Positions 1-10,120 of a DNA stretch of 52,183 nt are shown piece after piece. Both the position numbers and the translations under genes were made by a program. Source of the DNA: Halobacteriales archaeon QS_6_71_20 (GTDB lineage: Archaea; Halobacteriota; Halobacteria; Halobacteriales; Haloferacaceae); the NCBI GenBank assembly GCA_003020945.1, contig PXRU01000022.1, positions 1 to 52,183 of the forward strand, given 5' to 3'. Numbering within the stretch: position 1 is the first letter of the stretch; each line of letters begins with the position of its first letter. The notes beneath the pieces were generated by a model. It was not told the DNA's origin, ran no database searches, and saw only the letters and a list, made by a program, of their open reading frames with translations.

Positions 1-47
1 CCCGGCGCGGGCCGACGCGACCCGAGCCGGTCGCGTCCGGCGGCCGG

Positions 48-788
48 CTACAGCATGCGGCGGAACTCGCCGAGCGGGGGGAACTCCAGCGGGTCGCCGT
101 CGGCGTCGGCCGCGTCGCCGTCGCCGGCCGGCGCGAGGATCGGCCGGAGCGCGTCCGCGTCGGTGACAAGCGGCGACTGGAAGTCGCGCGCGCGCATCCC
201 GTTCACCTCGACGCCGGCCGCGAGGCGACTGAACGCGGGCACCATCAGCACGTCCGCGCCGCGGTAGGCGCGCTCGGCGTACAGCCAGCAGTCCCGCCTG
301 CGTCCCTCGACGGAGACGGTCGGGTGGTCGTGGCCGACGACGTACAGCCCCGCGTTCTCCTCGGGCGGCGGCGCCTCGTGGCCGTGTCTGACCACCGCCG
401 GCTCGCCGCGGACCCGGCAGTCGAGTTCGTGGCCGTCGCGGACCGGGCCGGGCCAGACCTCCGCCAGCGCGGCGTCGTGGTTGCCGCGGACCGCGACGGG
501 CGCGGCGCCGGCGTCGCGGCAGGCGTCGACCAGCGCCGCCAGCGACCGCTCGGCGGCGACGGACACCCGGCCGAACCGGTGGAGTACGTCGCCCGCGAAC
601 ACCGCCTCGTCCGGCTCGAACCGGGCCAGCAGTCCGCGGAGTCGCTCTTCGAGGTCGTCGGCCTCGCCGAGCGGGTACTCCACGTTGGAGGCCTCGGCCC
701 GGCCGACGTGCAGGTCCGCGAGCACGAGCGCGTCGGCGTCGCGGAGGTGGACCGCGCGGTCGCGGAAGCCGGCGTGCAACACGCTCAC
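48..788 (-). CDS. Metallophosphoesterase (calcineurin-like, ligase-associated/SbcD-like type)
   Basis: A 246-residue protein carrying the five ordered motifs of calcineurin-like phosphoesterases: DLHVG (about 25-29), GDVLH (66-70), RGNHD (101-105), RHGHE (134-138) and GHDHP (152-156). These supply the Asp/His/Asn ligands of a two-metal centre, so a phosphodiesterase or phosphatase activity is expected. The cytoplasmic archaeal members of this branch are usually of unknown substrate. I start it at the GTG at 788 because an upstream ATG frame (878) would run into the preceding gene and its extra residues look non-coding. It lies 40 nt after the PsiE-like gene on the same strand and could be co-transcribed. 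The C-terminal 35 residues are acidic and low-complexity before a conserved-looking end. Substrate is not inferable. Confidence 0.85.
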   Translation of the reverse strand: MSVLHAGFRDRAVHLRDADALVLADLHVGRAEASNVEYPLGEADDLEERLRGLLARFEPDEAVFAGDVLHRFGRVSVAAERSLAALVDACRDAGAAPVAVRGNHDAALAEVWPGPVRDGHELDCRVRGEPAVVRHGHEAPPPEENAGLYVVGHDHPTVSVEGRRRDCWLYAERAYRGADVLMVPAFSRLAAGVEVNGMRARDFQSPLVTDADALRPILAPAGDGDAADADGDPLEFPPLGEFRRML

Positions 789-828
789 GCGTAGTCGCCA
801 CCCGGAGTTAGCCCTGTCGTCGCCGGGG

Positions 829-1407
829 TCAGTCCGACCCCGACGCGTCGCCGCCGTCCGAGGCCGACCGGGAGGCATCGCCGCCGTCGGAGCCGACCGG
901 GGGCGACGTGCCGCCGTCGGCGGGGGCGGAGTCGGGAGCGGTCCCCTCGGTCCCGGTTCCGGCGCCGAACAGGCTCGCCTCCGCCGAACCGCCGGCCGTC
1001 CTGACGACGAAGTACGCCGCGATCAGCACCGCCAACAGCAGCGAGAACGTCCCGGCGGCGAGGAACGCGTCGTCGATGCTGGCGTACTCGCTCGGGCGAA
1101 AGGAGATCACCTTCCGGGTGATCGCGATCAGCGCCGCGGCGATGACGATCCGGACGACCGGCTCGTCGCGGGAGAACGCGACCACCGTCTGGTGGATCTC
1201 GACGATGATGAGCAGCACGAGCACCGTGTCGATGATGTCGATCACCTGGTCCGGGTCGGTGAACTGGCCGCTCGTCAGCAGTTCGACCAGGACCAACAGC
1301 AGGTCGAGGAAGCCGATGGCGAACAGCGCGAGCAGGAAGTACGCCGTCCCCACCTCCAGCAGTTTCATCCCCTGTTCGGACGGCTCGACGGCGTCCTCGA
1401 TTCGCAC
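829..1407 (-). CDS. PsiE-like (phosphate-starvation-inducible E family) membrane protein
   Basis: 192 residues. Four hydrophobic segments are visible at about 22-42, 58-75, 84-100 and 115-137, the size and topology of the PsiE family, whose function is unknown. The motif around FRPSEYASIDD between helices 3 and 4 is typical of haloarchaeal PsiE-like proteins. The last 50 residues are a Gly/Asp/Ser-rich tail with a repeated DGGDAS motif, probably cytoplasmic and disordered. The GTG start at 1407 is supported by a TTTTGT-like TATA element centred about 26 nt upstream, which gives a leaderless transcript; the internal ATG at 1368 is an alternative. The metallophosphoesterase gene follows in the same direction. 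Confidence 0.8.
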   Translation of the reverse strand: MRIEDAVEPSEQGMKLLEVGTAYFLLALFAIGFLDLLLVLVELLTSGQFTDPDQVIDIIDTVLVLLIIVEIHQTVVAFSRDEPVVRIVIAAALIAITRKVISFRPSEYASIDDAFLAAGTFSLLLAVLIAAYFVVRTAGGSAEASLFGAGTGTEGTAPDSAPADGGTSPPVGSDGGDASRSASDGGDASGSD

Positions 1408-1502
1408 ACACGGGCATGGAGGGGTGCCGACAAAACAGTACGGGGCCGCGCCCCGCGCGGACGGAGCGACACGCGCTTACCCCGCGGGCCGCTCGGTCGG
1501 GT

Positions 1503-2495
1503 ATGGACGCGAGCGACGATTCGGGGAAGCCCGCCGACGGAGCGGATCCGGGAAACCGCCCGGACGAGGCCGACTCGGAGAAGCCCGCCGACGAGGCCGA
1601 CCTGGGAAACCACCTCGACGACGGGGACGGGGAGCCGACCGACGAGGACGGGTCAGCCGACGGCGTCGATCCGTGGGCCGACGACTCCGACGACTGGGTC
1701 GACGACGCGACGGCCGGCGGGTCGACCGGGGCGGGCCCCGAGCCGGCCGACGACGGGAGCGACGCCGCCGAGGAGGGCAGGGGCCGACCGACTCCCGGGC
1801 GCGGGAGCGGCCGCGCGCCGGACGCGGCGACGCCCGGCCGGCGCCGCTACCGGGTGCTCGACCGCGACGGCGACGCGCTCGTGTTCGTCGACCTCGACAC
1901 CCCCGATCCGGGTCCCGGTCCGGTGCCCGACGAGGGGTTCGAGCCCCTCCGCGTCGCCGCCGGCGGCTACGACGGCGACCTCGCGGACGCGGTCGCCGAC
2001 CTCGACCCCGGCTACGTCGTCGAGGCGACGCTCCGGTGGCCCGATGGGGAGCCGGCATCGACCGACGCCGATCGTGCCGACTCCCCCGCATCGACCCCGC
2101 TGGCCCGGGTCGACTCGCTGTCGGTCGAGCGGCGGAGCAGCTACCGGTTCGCCGACGGCGTCGAGCCGATGTTCGAGGCCGCCCGGGACGCCTGGCGGGA
2201 CGCCCGCGCCGCCGGCGAGGGGATGGGATCGCGGGTCACCCGCGACACCGACGGCGAGCCCAACGGCGCGTTGTACGTGTTCGCCGAGGCGGGCGCGCGC
2301 GACCTCCTCGGCGAGTTCCGGTCGGGGACGACCCCGCTTGAACCGCTGGTCGAACGGGTGAACGACGACCTCGACGACGACGGCCCGCGGGCGGTGTTCG
2401 TTCTCCGTCCCGCCGACGGCGGCTACGTCGCCGTCTACATCGCCTTCGAGGCCGACGGCCTGCTCGCGCGCACGGTCCGCGACACCTACTTCTGA
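1503..2495 (+). CDS. Haloarchaeal conserved hypothetical protein with acidic N-terminal repeats
   Basis: 330 residues. The first 90 or so are strongly acidic with loose repeats built around KPADxAD and GN, and look disordered. A folded region starts near residue 115 (RRYRVLDRDGDAL) and ends with VYIAFEADGLLARTVRDTYF. The arrangement recalls, from memory, a haloarchaeal family catalogued as DUF6663; no function is known to me and no catalytic motif is evident. The ATG at 1503 is chosen because a GCTTACC-like TATA element lies about 25 nt upstream, the leaderless spacing seen repeatedly in this window; codons before it look like intergenic sequence. It is divergent from the PsiE-like gene. Confidence 0.75.
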   Translation: MDASDDSGKPADGADPGNRPDEADSEKPADEADLGNHLDDGDGEPTDEDGSADGVDPWADDSDDWVDDATAGGSTGAGPEPADDGSDAAEEGRGRPTPGRGSGRAPDAATPGRRRYRVLDRDGDALVFVDLDTPDPGPGPVPDEGFEPLRVAAGGYDGDLADAVADLDPGYVVEATLRWPDGEPASTDADRADSPASTPLARVDSLSVERRSSYRFADGVEPMFEAARDAWRDARAAGEGMGSRVTRDTDGEPNGALYVFAEAGARDLLGEFRSGTTPLEPLVERVNDDLDDDGPRAVFVLRPADGGYVAVYIAFEADGLLARTVRDTYF

Positions 2496-2616
2496 GTCGG
2501 GACGCCGACGGCCGGTCGACGTCGCAGTCCGGGAGGCGGTGGTCCCGAACCGGCGACCCCGCCGACGGACGCTTTCGCGGCCGCACCGTCCCTCGCACGA
2601 GAGGGCGTGAGAGTGA

Positions 2617-4863
<2,247 letters not shown>

Positions 4864-5022
4864 CCCCGACCGCCGACCCCCGGGTCGGCGACCAGTGGCG
4901 ACGCCTCGGCGGGGCGTAGCCCCGACTCCCGGTCCGGAGTCGAGGTCTCGACCGCCCCGCTCGGGCGCGATCGACGCGGCGCCGACTCGTCACCGTGTTC
5001 CTCGCCGTGGCGCCGCGAGAAC

Positions 5023-5126
5023 TGGGCCCTGAGGGATTCGAACCCTCGACCGCCCGGTGTCCCATCCGGCGGACGGAGCCGACCGGAGTATGAGCCGGGT
5101 GCTATACCGGACTAAGCTAAGGGCCC
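5023..5126 (-). tRNA. tRNA-Met (CAT), probably elongator, with a 30-nt intron
   Basis: A cloverleaf folds with acceptor GGGCCCT/AGGGCCC, D arm GCTT..TAGC, anticodon stem CCCGG/CCGGG, T arm GAGGG-TTCGAAT-CCCTC and discriminator A. The anticodon CAT is at 5090-5092. The two halves of the anticodon arm are only completed if about 30 nt (5059-5088) are removed after position 37, the canonical archaeal intron site. Elongator tRNA-Met is intron-containing in other haloarchaea, which favours this identity; tRNA-Ile with a modified CAU anticodon is the alternative. It is not the initiator, which starts AGCGGG. The mature length is 74 nt and CCA is not encoded, matching the CCA enzyme gene nearby. Confidence 0.85.
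5059..5088 (-). other. tRNA intron (37/38), 30 nt
   Basis: The insert between position 37 (5089) and position 38 (5058) of the CAT tRNA. It is rich in G and C and can pair next to the anticodon stem to give a bulge-helix-bulge for the splicing endonuclease. The exact ends are set by restoring the 5-bp anticodon stem and a 7-nt loop; a 1-nt shift cannot be excluded. Confidence 0.7.
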
Positions 5127-5211
5127 GTATCGACGGCGTTGTCGGGCCGCAGTGAAGTAGTTTCCTCTCCCGTCACGGCTGTCGCTCGGCGGCGTGACGA
5201 CCGGGAGGAAG

Positions 5212-5284
5212 CGCCGAAGCCAGGACTCGAACCTGGGACCACCTCGTTAACAGCGAGGCGCTCTACCAGCTGAGCTACTTCGGC
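5212..5284 (-). tRNA. tRNA-Asn (GTT)
   Basis: A complete 73-nt cloverleaf: acceptor GCCGAAG/CTTCGGC, D arm GCTC..GAGC, anticodon stem CCTCG/CGAGG with loop CTGTTAA, T arm CCAGG-TTCGAGT-CCTGG, discriminator G. The anticodon GTT is at 5249-5251. It lies 85 nt upstream of the tRNA-Met gene in the same direction, so the two may share a transcript. An A/T-containing TTTCAAATCC stretch about 30 nt upstream (near 5312) is a plausible TATA element. Confidence 0.95.
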
Positions 5285-5418
5285 CCGCACCCGAAGGTTC
5301 CCCGGTGGATTTGAAAGCGCTTTCGTTTCGCCCCGACGCGAGCGCGCGGTTCCCACACCGCCGTGGTGCATCCGCGGCGACCGACACGCTCGTTACCCGT
5401 CCGCGGGAAGGTCACGGC

Positions 5419-6885
5419 ATGACCGACGCTTCCGACGGCGACGCCGCCGACGCCGCGAACGGGGACGCCGACCTCGACGCGGTGCTGTCGACGGTCCGCG
5501 AGCGGGTGACGCCTGACGCCGAGGAGCGCGCCCGACTGGAGGCGGCCGCCGCGGCGCTATCCGACCGGACGCGGGTCGGGTCAACCGCCCGCGGCACCTG
5601 GCTGGCGGGCGACCGCGACATCGACCTGTTCGTCCGGTTTCCGACGGCGCTGTCGCGCGAGCGCCTAGCGGAGTGCGGGCTCCGCGTCGGCCACGCGGTG
5701 CTGCCCGACGGCGAGGAGGAGTACGCCGAGCACCCGTACGTCGTCGGCACCGTCGACGGCTTCGACGTGGATCTGGTCCCCTGTTACGACGTCGCCGCCG
5801 CGACGGAGATCCGCTCGGCGGTCGACCGCACGCCCTTCCACAACGAGTACCTCTCGGCGCGTCTCGACGACGACCTCGCGGGCGACGTGCGTGTCCTGAA
5901 GGCGTTCCTGAAGGGTGTCGGCGTCTACGGGAGCGACCTCCGGACGCGGGGGGTCTCGGGCTACCTCGCCGAACTGCTCGTGCTGGAACACGGCGGCGCC
6001 CGCGGGACGCTGGCGGCGGTCGCCGACTGGCGCCCGCCGGTCCGGCTCGACCCCGAGGGGCACGGGACCGCGGAGTTCGACGACCCGCTGGTCGTCGTCG
6101 ACCCGACCGACCCCGAGCGCAACGTCGCGGCCGTCCTCTCGGGCGACAACCTCGCGCGCCTCCAGCACCACGCCCGGGACCTCCTGGCGGACCCACGACC
6201 GGAGCCGTTCGAGCCGGACGACCCGGCGCCGTTGTCGCCCGATGCGGTCCGCGAGCACGTGCGGCGCCGGGGGACCGCCCCGCTGGCGGTCGCGTTCGAC
6301 GCGCCGGACCTCGTCGACGACCAACTGTACCCGCAGCTGCGGCGCTCGCTGGCCGGCGTCGAGCGCGAACTGTCGGGGCGGGGGTTCGACGTGCTCCGCT
6401 CGGCGACGTTCGCGACCGAGCGCGACAGCGCGGCCGGGGGTGACAGCGCAGCCGGGGACAGCGGCGGCGCCGAGGGCGACGGCGCGGCCGGAGGCGACGG
6501 TGACGCCGACGCGACGCGGCGGGCCGTGCTCCTGGTCGAGCTCGCGAGCCGTCGGCTGTCCGCGGTCGAGCGCCACGAGGGCCCCCCCGTCCACGTGCGG
6601 GATCACGCCGCCGGCTTCCACGACAAGTACGCCGCCGACCCCGACGCCTACGGCCCGTTCGTCGCCGACGGGCGATACGTCGTCGAGCGCGAGCGGGAGG
6701 CGCCCGACGCCCGCGCGGTGCTGGACTCCGAGCGGCTGTTCGACGCCGCCCTCGGCGCGCGCGTCGAGTCCGCGCTCCGGCGGGGGTACGACGTGCTCGC
6801 CGGCGAGGAACTCGCGGCGCTGGCCGACGGGAGCGTGGGCTCGTTCGGCACCGACCTCCGCGAGTACTTCGAGCCGTCCGTGTAG
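5419..6885 (+). CDS. cca: CCA-adding tRNA nucleotidyltransferase (archaeal class I)
   Basis: 488 residues. The enzyme adds or repairs the 3' CCA of tRNAs using CTP and ATP. The nucleotidyltransferase signature is seen as GS at 54-55 followed by the metal-binding DID at 67-69 (GDRDIDLFVRFP), with the third carboxylate region DLVPCYD further on. The central and tail domains follow the archaeal class I order, ending with a DLREYFEPSV terminus. A Gly/Ala/Asp/Ser-rich insertion at about 334-368 contains repeated DSAAG units, looks disordered and is probably lineage-specific. ATG 5419 has a GTTACC element 25 nt upstream. Neither nearby tRNA gene encodes CCA, which fits the need for this enzyme. Confidence 0.95.
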   Translation: MTDASDGDAADAANGDADLDAVLSTVRERVTPDAEERARLEAAAAALSDRTRVGSTARGTWLAGDRDIDLFVRFPTALSRERLAECGLRVGHAVLPDGEEEYAEHPYVVGTVDGFDVDLVPCYDVAAATEIRSAVDRTPFHNEYLSARLDDDLAGDVRVLKAFLKGVGVYGSDLRTRGVSGYLAELLVLEHGGARGTLAAVADWRPPVRLDPEGHGTAEFDDPLVVVDPTDPERNVAAVLSGDNLARLQHHARDLLADPRPEPFEPDDPAPLSPDAVREHVRRRGTAPLAVAFDAPDLVDDQLYPQLRRSLAGVERELSGRGFDVLRSATFATERDSAAGGDSAAGDSGGAEGDGAAGGDGDADATRRAVLLVELASRRLSAVERHEGPPVHVRDHAAGFHDKYAADPDAYGPFVADGRYVVEREREAPDARAVLDSERLFDAALGARVESALRRGYDVLAGEELAALADGSVGSFGTDLREYFEPSV

Positions 6886-6925
6886 CCGCGACCCGGGTCA
6901 CGTCGCCGACCCGAAGCCGACCGCC

Positions 6926-7921
6926 TTACCCGAGGTCGAACCGCGTCGCGAGCTCCTCGATCAGGGGTTCGGTCGCGTCCTCGGCCTGCTTGTCCGGCTC
7001 GATCGGCGGTCGGCCGTCGAGCGTCTCGTGGACGATGCCGACCCCCTCCGAGAGCGTGTCGAGCCCGTACCCGCCCTCCAGGACGAAGCCGAGGCCGGCG
7101 TCGAGGTCGCGGGCGAGCGTCCGGATCCGGTCGGTCATCAGCGCGTACCCCTCGGTGGAGACGCGCATTCGGGAGATGGGGTCGTGACGGTGGGCGTCGA
7201 AGCCGGCCGATACGAGGATCAGGTCGGCGTCGAACCGCCGCGTCACGGGGTCGACCAGCTCGTCGATGGCGAGCAGGAAGTCGGCGTCGCCCGACCCCGC
7301 GGGCAGCGGGACGTTCAGCGTCGTCCCCTCGCCGGTCTCCTCGGCCGCGCCCGTGCCGGGGTACAGCCCCTCCTCGTGGATCGAGCTGTACAGCACGTCG
7401 CTCCGGCCGAGGAAGATGTCCTGGGTGCCGTTGCCGTGGTGGACGTCCCAGTCGAAGATCGCCACCCGGTCGGCGGCCCCGTCGTCGATGACCGACTGCG
7501 CCGCGACGGCGGCGTTGTTGACGAAACAGAAGCCCATCGCGTCGTCGGCCACCGCGTGGTGGCCCGGCGGGCGCCCGAGCGCGAACGGCGTCCCGCGGTC
7601 GGGATCGCCCGCGAGCGCCTCCGCGGCGGCCCACTGCGCCTGCCCGGCGGCGGCGCGGGCGGCCGCCCACGTCCCGTCGGAGGCGACCGTGTCGGGGTCC
7701 CAGCTGCCGCCTCCGTCGTCGCAGAACTCGACCATCTCATCGACGTACTCCGGGTCGTGGACGGCCCCGATCGCCTCCCGGGAGGCGGGGTCGGCCTCGA
7801 CGTACTCGACGCCGTGTTTCCGCTTGAGCCCCTCGCGGATCGCGCGGAGCCGGTCCGGGCTCTCCGGGTGGCGGTCGCCGGTGTCGTGGTCGAGACAGGC
7901 CTCGCTGTAGCCGAACCGCAT
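6926..7921 (-). CDS. Histone deacetylase-family (acetoin-utilisation type) amidohydrolase
   Basis: 331 residues with the zinc-dependent deacetylase signatures: RPPGHHA (117-123) with the catalytic His pair 121/122, DWDVHHGNGTQ with zinc ligands Asp159 and His161, AGFDAHRHDP with ligand Asp242, and EGGYGL with the catalytic Tyr285. All key residues are present, so an active class I/II-like deacetylase is expected. The substrate may be an acetyl-lysine protein or a small acetylated amine. It starts 2 nt after the stop of the histone gene, so the two are almost certainly translated from one mRNA. This suggests, but does not prove, that the histone or other chromatin proteins are substrates. Confidence 0.92.
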   Translation of the reverse strand: MRFGYSEACLDHDTGDRHPESPDRLRAIREGLKRKHGVEYVEADPASREAIGAVHDPEYVDEMVEFCDDGGGSWDPDTVASDGTWAAARAAAGQAQWAAAEALAGDPDRGTPFALGRPPGHHAVADDAMGFCFVNNAAVAAQSVIDDGAADRVAIFDWDVHHGNGTQDIFLGRSDVLYSSIHEEGLYPGTGAAEETGEGTTLNVPLPAGSGDADFLLAIDELVDPVTRRFDADLILVSAGFDAHRHDPISRMRVSTEGYALMTDRIRTLARDLDAGLGFVLEGGYGLDTLSEGVGIVHETLDGRPPIEPDKQAEDATEPLIEELATRFDLG

Positions 7922-7923
7922 CG

Positions 7924-8358
7924 CTACCCCTCGAACAGTGCGAAGTACGTCTCGATGTCGTCGGCCTGGACGGTGCGCCGGTCGGCGTGGCGCGCCAGCA
8001 GCGCGGCGGCGCGCGCGACGTTGTCGGCGTAGTCTTCGAGCACGTCCGCCAGCGCGACGCGGGCGTCCATCGAGACGCGGTAGGAGTCGTCGATGTCGAG
8101 GCGAGCGATGCGGTCGACGGGCGCGATCGGGAGCGTGAGACTCGCGCGGTCGACCACCTGCTCGACGCCGAAATCCGCGGGCATCAGCGTCTTGCGGCCG
8201 TCGGCGGCCGCCCGCTCGGCGGCGTCGACCGACAGCGACGCCCCGTGCCGCTGCACGCGCCCGGCCAGCTCCTCGGCCGCGCCGGCGCTGACCCGGAGGT
8301 CACCCGCGTTCCGACGGATGACGTCGTCGACGGGGGCGAACGGCAACTCGACAGTCAT
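7924..8358 (-). CDS. Archaeal histone, two fused histone folds (haloarchaeal doublet)
   Basis: 144 residues made of two histone folds in one chain (about 3-70 and 76-144). Each half shows the family pattern: LPFAPVDDVIRRNAG opening fold 1 and LPIAPVDRIARL opening fold 2, with RKTLMPADF and RRTVQADDIETY closing them. This is the HstA-type doublet of haloarchaea, which binds DNA or acts as a regulator. The only lysine in the protein is Lys56 (codon 8191-8193). I choose ATG 8358 rather than ATG 8364 because the TTATACA box at 8381-8387 is centred 26 nt before it. The RPA gene lies upstream and the deacetylase gene immediately downstream on the same strand. Confidence 0.95.
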   Translation of the reverse strand: MTVELPFAPVDDVIRRNAGDLRVSAGAAEELAGRVQRHGASLSVDAAERAAADGRKTLMPADFGVEQVVDRASLTLPIAPVDRIARLDIDDSYRVSMDARVALADVLEDYADNVARAAALLARHADRRTVQADDIETYFALFEG

Positions 8359-8380
8359 ACCCATACGCGGGTGTGTGTCC

Positions 8381-8387
8381 TGTATAA
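8381..8387 (-). promoter_or_regulatory. TATA box of the histone-deacetylase unit
   Basis: TTATACA on the minus strand, centred 26 nt before the ATG at 8358. It gives the histone gene its own leaderless promoter, separate from that of the upstream RPA gene. Confidence 0.6.
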
Positions 8388-8494
8388 CGGTTTCCCTTGC
8401 CGTGGTTCACGGCCCCATGACCCGTCCGAGGGCGGCGACCCGGCCCGGATCACCCGGATCGCTCGCGCCGCACGGACTGCGCCGCGACGGCGAC

Positions 8495-10063
8495 TCAGAA
8501 GACGTCGTCCGCGTCGATGGTGCCGTCCTCCTCGACGCCGCGGACGGTGACCTCCTCGCCGAGCCGGAGCGTCGCGGACGTGTCGACGGAGCGCGTCTGC
8601 GTCCCGTCGTCGAGGACGACCGGGTCGCCCGCCTGAACGACCGTGCCGGTGAACTCCACGACGCCGCCGTCCGCGTCGGCCTCGGCCTCAGCCTCGGTCC
8701 CGGCCTGCGCGTCGACCTCCGTCGCGGCCGCCGTCGAGCCGCCGGAGCCGCCCGAACCGCCGGAGTCGAACGAGTCCAGCCCGCCCTGCCCGGCGTCGCG
8801 CTCCGCCGAGCCTGCGGCCGCGGCGATGATGTCGCCGTCGGCGTCCTCGAGCACCGAGACGGAGGAGCGCCACCCCGCGGAGGCTTCGAGGTCGTCCCGC
8901 CAGCCGTCCTGGATCTCCACGTCGGTGAAGGCGACGCGGTCGGCCAGGGCGATGTCGCGGTCGGCCTTCTCGCCCCACAGCGCTACCCGGATCTCGCCGG
9001 TGTCGTCCTTGATGCGGACGTTGCGCACCTGCCCCTGGGAGCCGTCGTCGCGGTCGAACGTGCGCTTCTCGCTCGTCTCGACGACGCCGCCGGCGATGTC
9101 GACCACGTCGTCCAGCTCCAGGTCCTCGATGTCGGTCGTCTCGGGGACGTACTCCACGTCGGCGTCGACCGTCTCGACGGCGCCGCGGGAGCCGACGTGT
9201 AGCTCCAGCTCCCCGTCCCGCTCGCGAACGTATCCGTCGACGACCTCGACCGTCTCCCCCGCCTCCAGCTCCTCGACGCGGTCGGCCCGCTCGTCCCACA
9301 TGGTGACGCGCACGCGGCCGGTCTCGTCGCCGACGGTGAGGTTCGACACCTTCCCCTGGGAGCCGTCGTCGCGGTCGAACGTCCGGACGGTGTCGGTGTC
9401 GAGGATCACGCCCGGCAGGTCCACGTCCGAGGCGCCCATCGCGAGGTCCTCGACGCGGTACTGGTCGACCGCCTCCACGTTCACCTCGGCGTCGGGGTCG
9501 GGCTCCACCTTGTCGACGGCGACTTCCAGCCCGCTGTACCCCTCCTTCGGGCGCCCCATGATCCGGAGCACGTCGCCCGTCGAGAGGTTCTCCTTGGCGT
9601 CGACGGCGACGCGGTCCCACAGCGAGATGGTGATCCGCCCCGACTCGTCGGCCACCTCGACGTTGAGCACGTGACCGTCGTCGTCCTCGCCGTCGCGCTC
9701 GAAGGTGCGCACCTCGCCGACGGTCATCACCTTCGCGAGGAACTTCACGTCGTCCATCCCGGGCTCGATGTCGGCGACGCTGTTTACCTCCTCGTCGCGC
9801 AGTTCGTGAGCGATGAGCATCGCCGCGGTCTCCTCGTCGGCCAGCCCGCCCATGTCATCCACCTTCTGCTCGACGGCGGCCTCGAACTCCTCGAAGGGGA
9901 CGTCGGCGTCCAGGTCCTCGTAGACGTCCTCTATGGCGCCCATAATCGTGTCCTGTTCCAGGCGACTGTCCCGCATAAGGGTTGCCGTTTCCACGGTATC
10001 CCCGCGCTCTCCGTCGGTTTCGCTCCCCTCGTCGCGACCGCGCTCCGTCGCCTCCTCGGTCAT
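8495..10063 (-). CDS. RPA-family single-stranded DNA-binding protein (multi-OB, Rpa2-like)
   Basis: 522 residues. Three tandem OB folds are clear: about 100-190 (VRTFERDGEDDDGHVLNVEV), 208-300 and 318-405. The last two share the repeated motif TFDRDDGSQG followed by DxTGxxRVxxW, a strong internal duplication. A Gly/Ser/Ala-rich linker (about 425-460) leads to a fourth small beta-rich module at the C-terminus. This is the haloarchaeal main single-strand binding protein, protecting DNA in replication and repair. The first 40 residues are acidic and low-complexity; homologues I recall begin near MGAIEDVYED, so ATG 9943 is an alternative start. The ATG at 10063 has an AAATACC box about 23 nt upstream. 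The histone gene follows 136 nt downstream. Confidence 0.93.
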   Translation of the reverse strand: MTEEATERGRDEGSETDGERGDTVETATLMRDSRLEQDTIMGAIEDVYEDLDADVPFEEFEAAVEQKVDDMGGLADEETAAMLIAHELRDEEVNSVADIEPGMDDVKFLAKVMTVGEVRTFERDGEDDDGHVLNVEVADESGRITISLWDRVAVDAKENLSTGDVLRIMGRPKEGYSGLEVAVDKVEPDPDAEVNVEAVDQYRVEDLAMGASDVDLPGVILDTDTVRTFDRDDGSQGKVSNLTVGDETGRVRVTMWDERADRVEELEAGETVEVVDGYVRERDGELELHVGSRGAVETVDADVEYVPETTDIEDLELDDVVDIAGGVVETSEKRTFDRDDGSQGQVRNVRIKDDTGEIRVALWGEKADRDIALADRVAFTDVEIQDGWRDDLEASAGWRSSVSVLEDADGDIIAAAAGSAERDAGQGGLDSFDSGGSGGSGGSTAAATEVDAQAGTEAEAEADADGGVVEFTGTVVQAGDPVVLDDGTQTRSVDTSATLRLGEEVTVRGVEEDGTIDADDVF

Positions 10064-10082
10064 GCCGGGGCTGTGTCGGGCT

Positions 10083-10089
10083 GGTATTT
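10083..10089 (-). promoter_or_regulatory. Possible TATA box of the RPA gene
   Basis: AAATACC on the minus strand about 23 nt before ATG 10063. The spacing is slightly short for a leaderless start, so transcription may begin a few bases inside the codon region and favour a downstream start. Confidence 0.35.
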
Positions 10090-10120
10090 GAGGCTTCGTC
10101 CGCCCGATCGCCGGTCCGGA

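Noticed and set aside
1..47. GC-rich start of the window
   Set aside because: Lies after the stop of the metallophosphoesterase; too short to assign anything.
5023..5126. Calling the CAT tRNA the initiator
   Set aside because: Initiator tRNAs in archaea begin AGCGGG and have GGG/CCC in the anticodon stem; this one starts GGGCCC and has an intron.
9943..10063. Shorter start (ATG 9943) for the RPA gene
   Set aside because: Homologues I recall begin there, but the TATA-like box lies before ATG 10063. I kept the longer form while marking the uncertainty.
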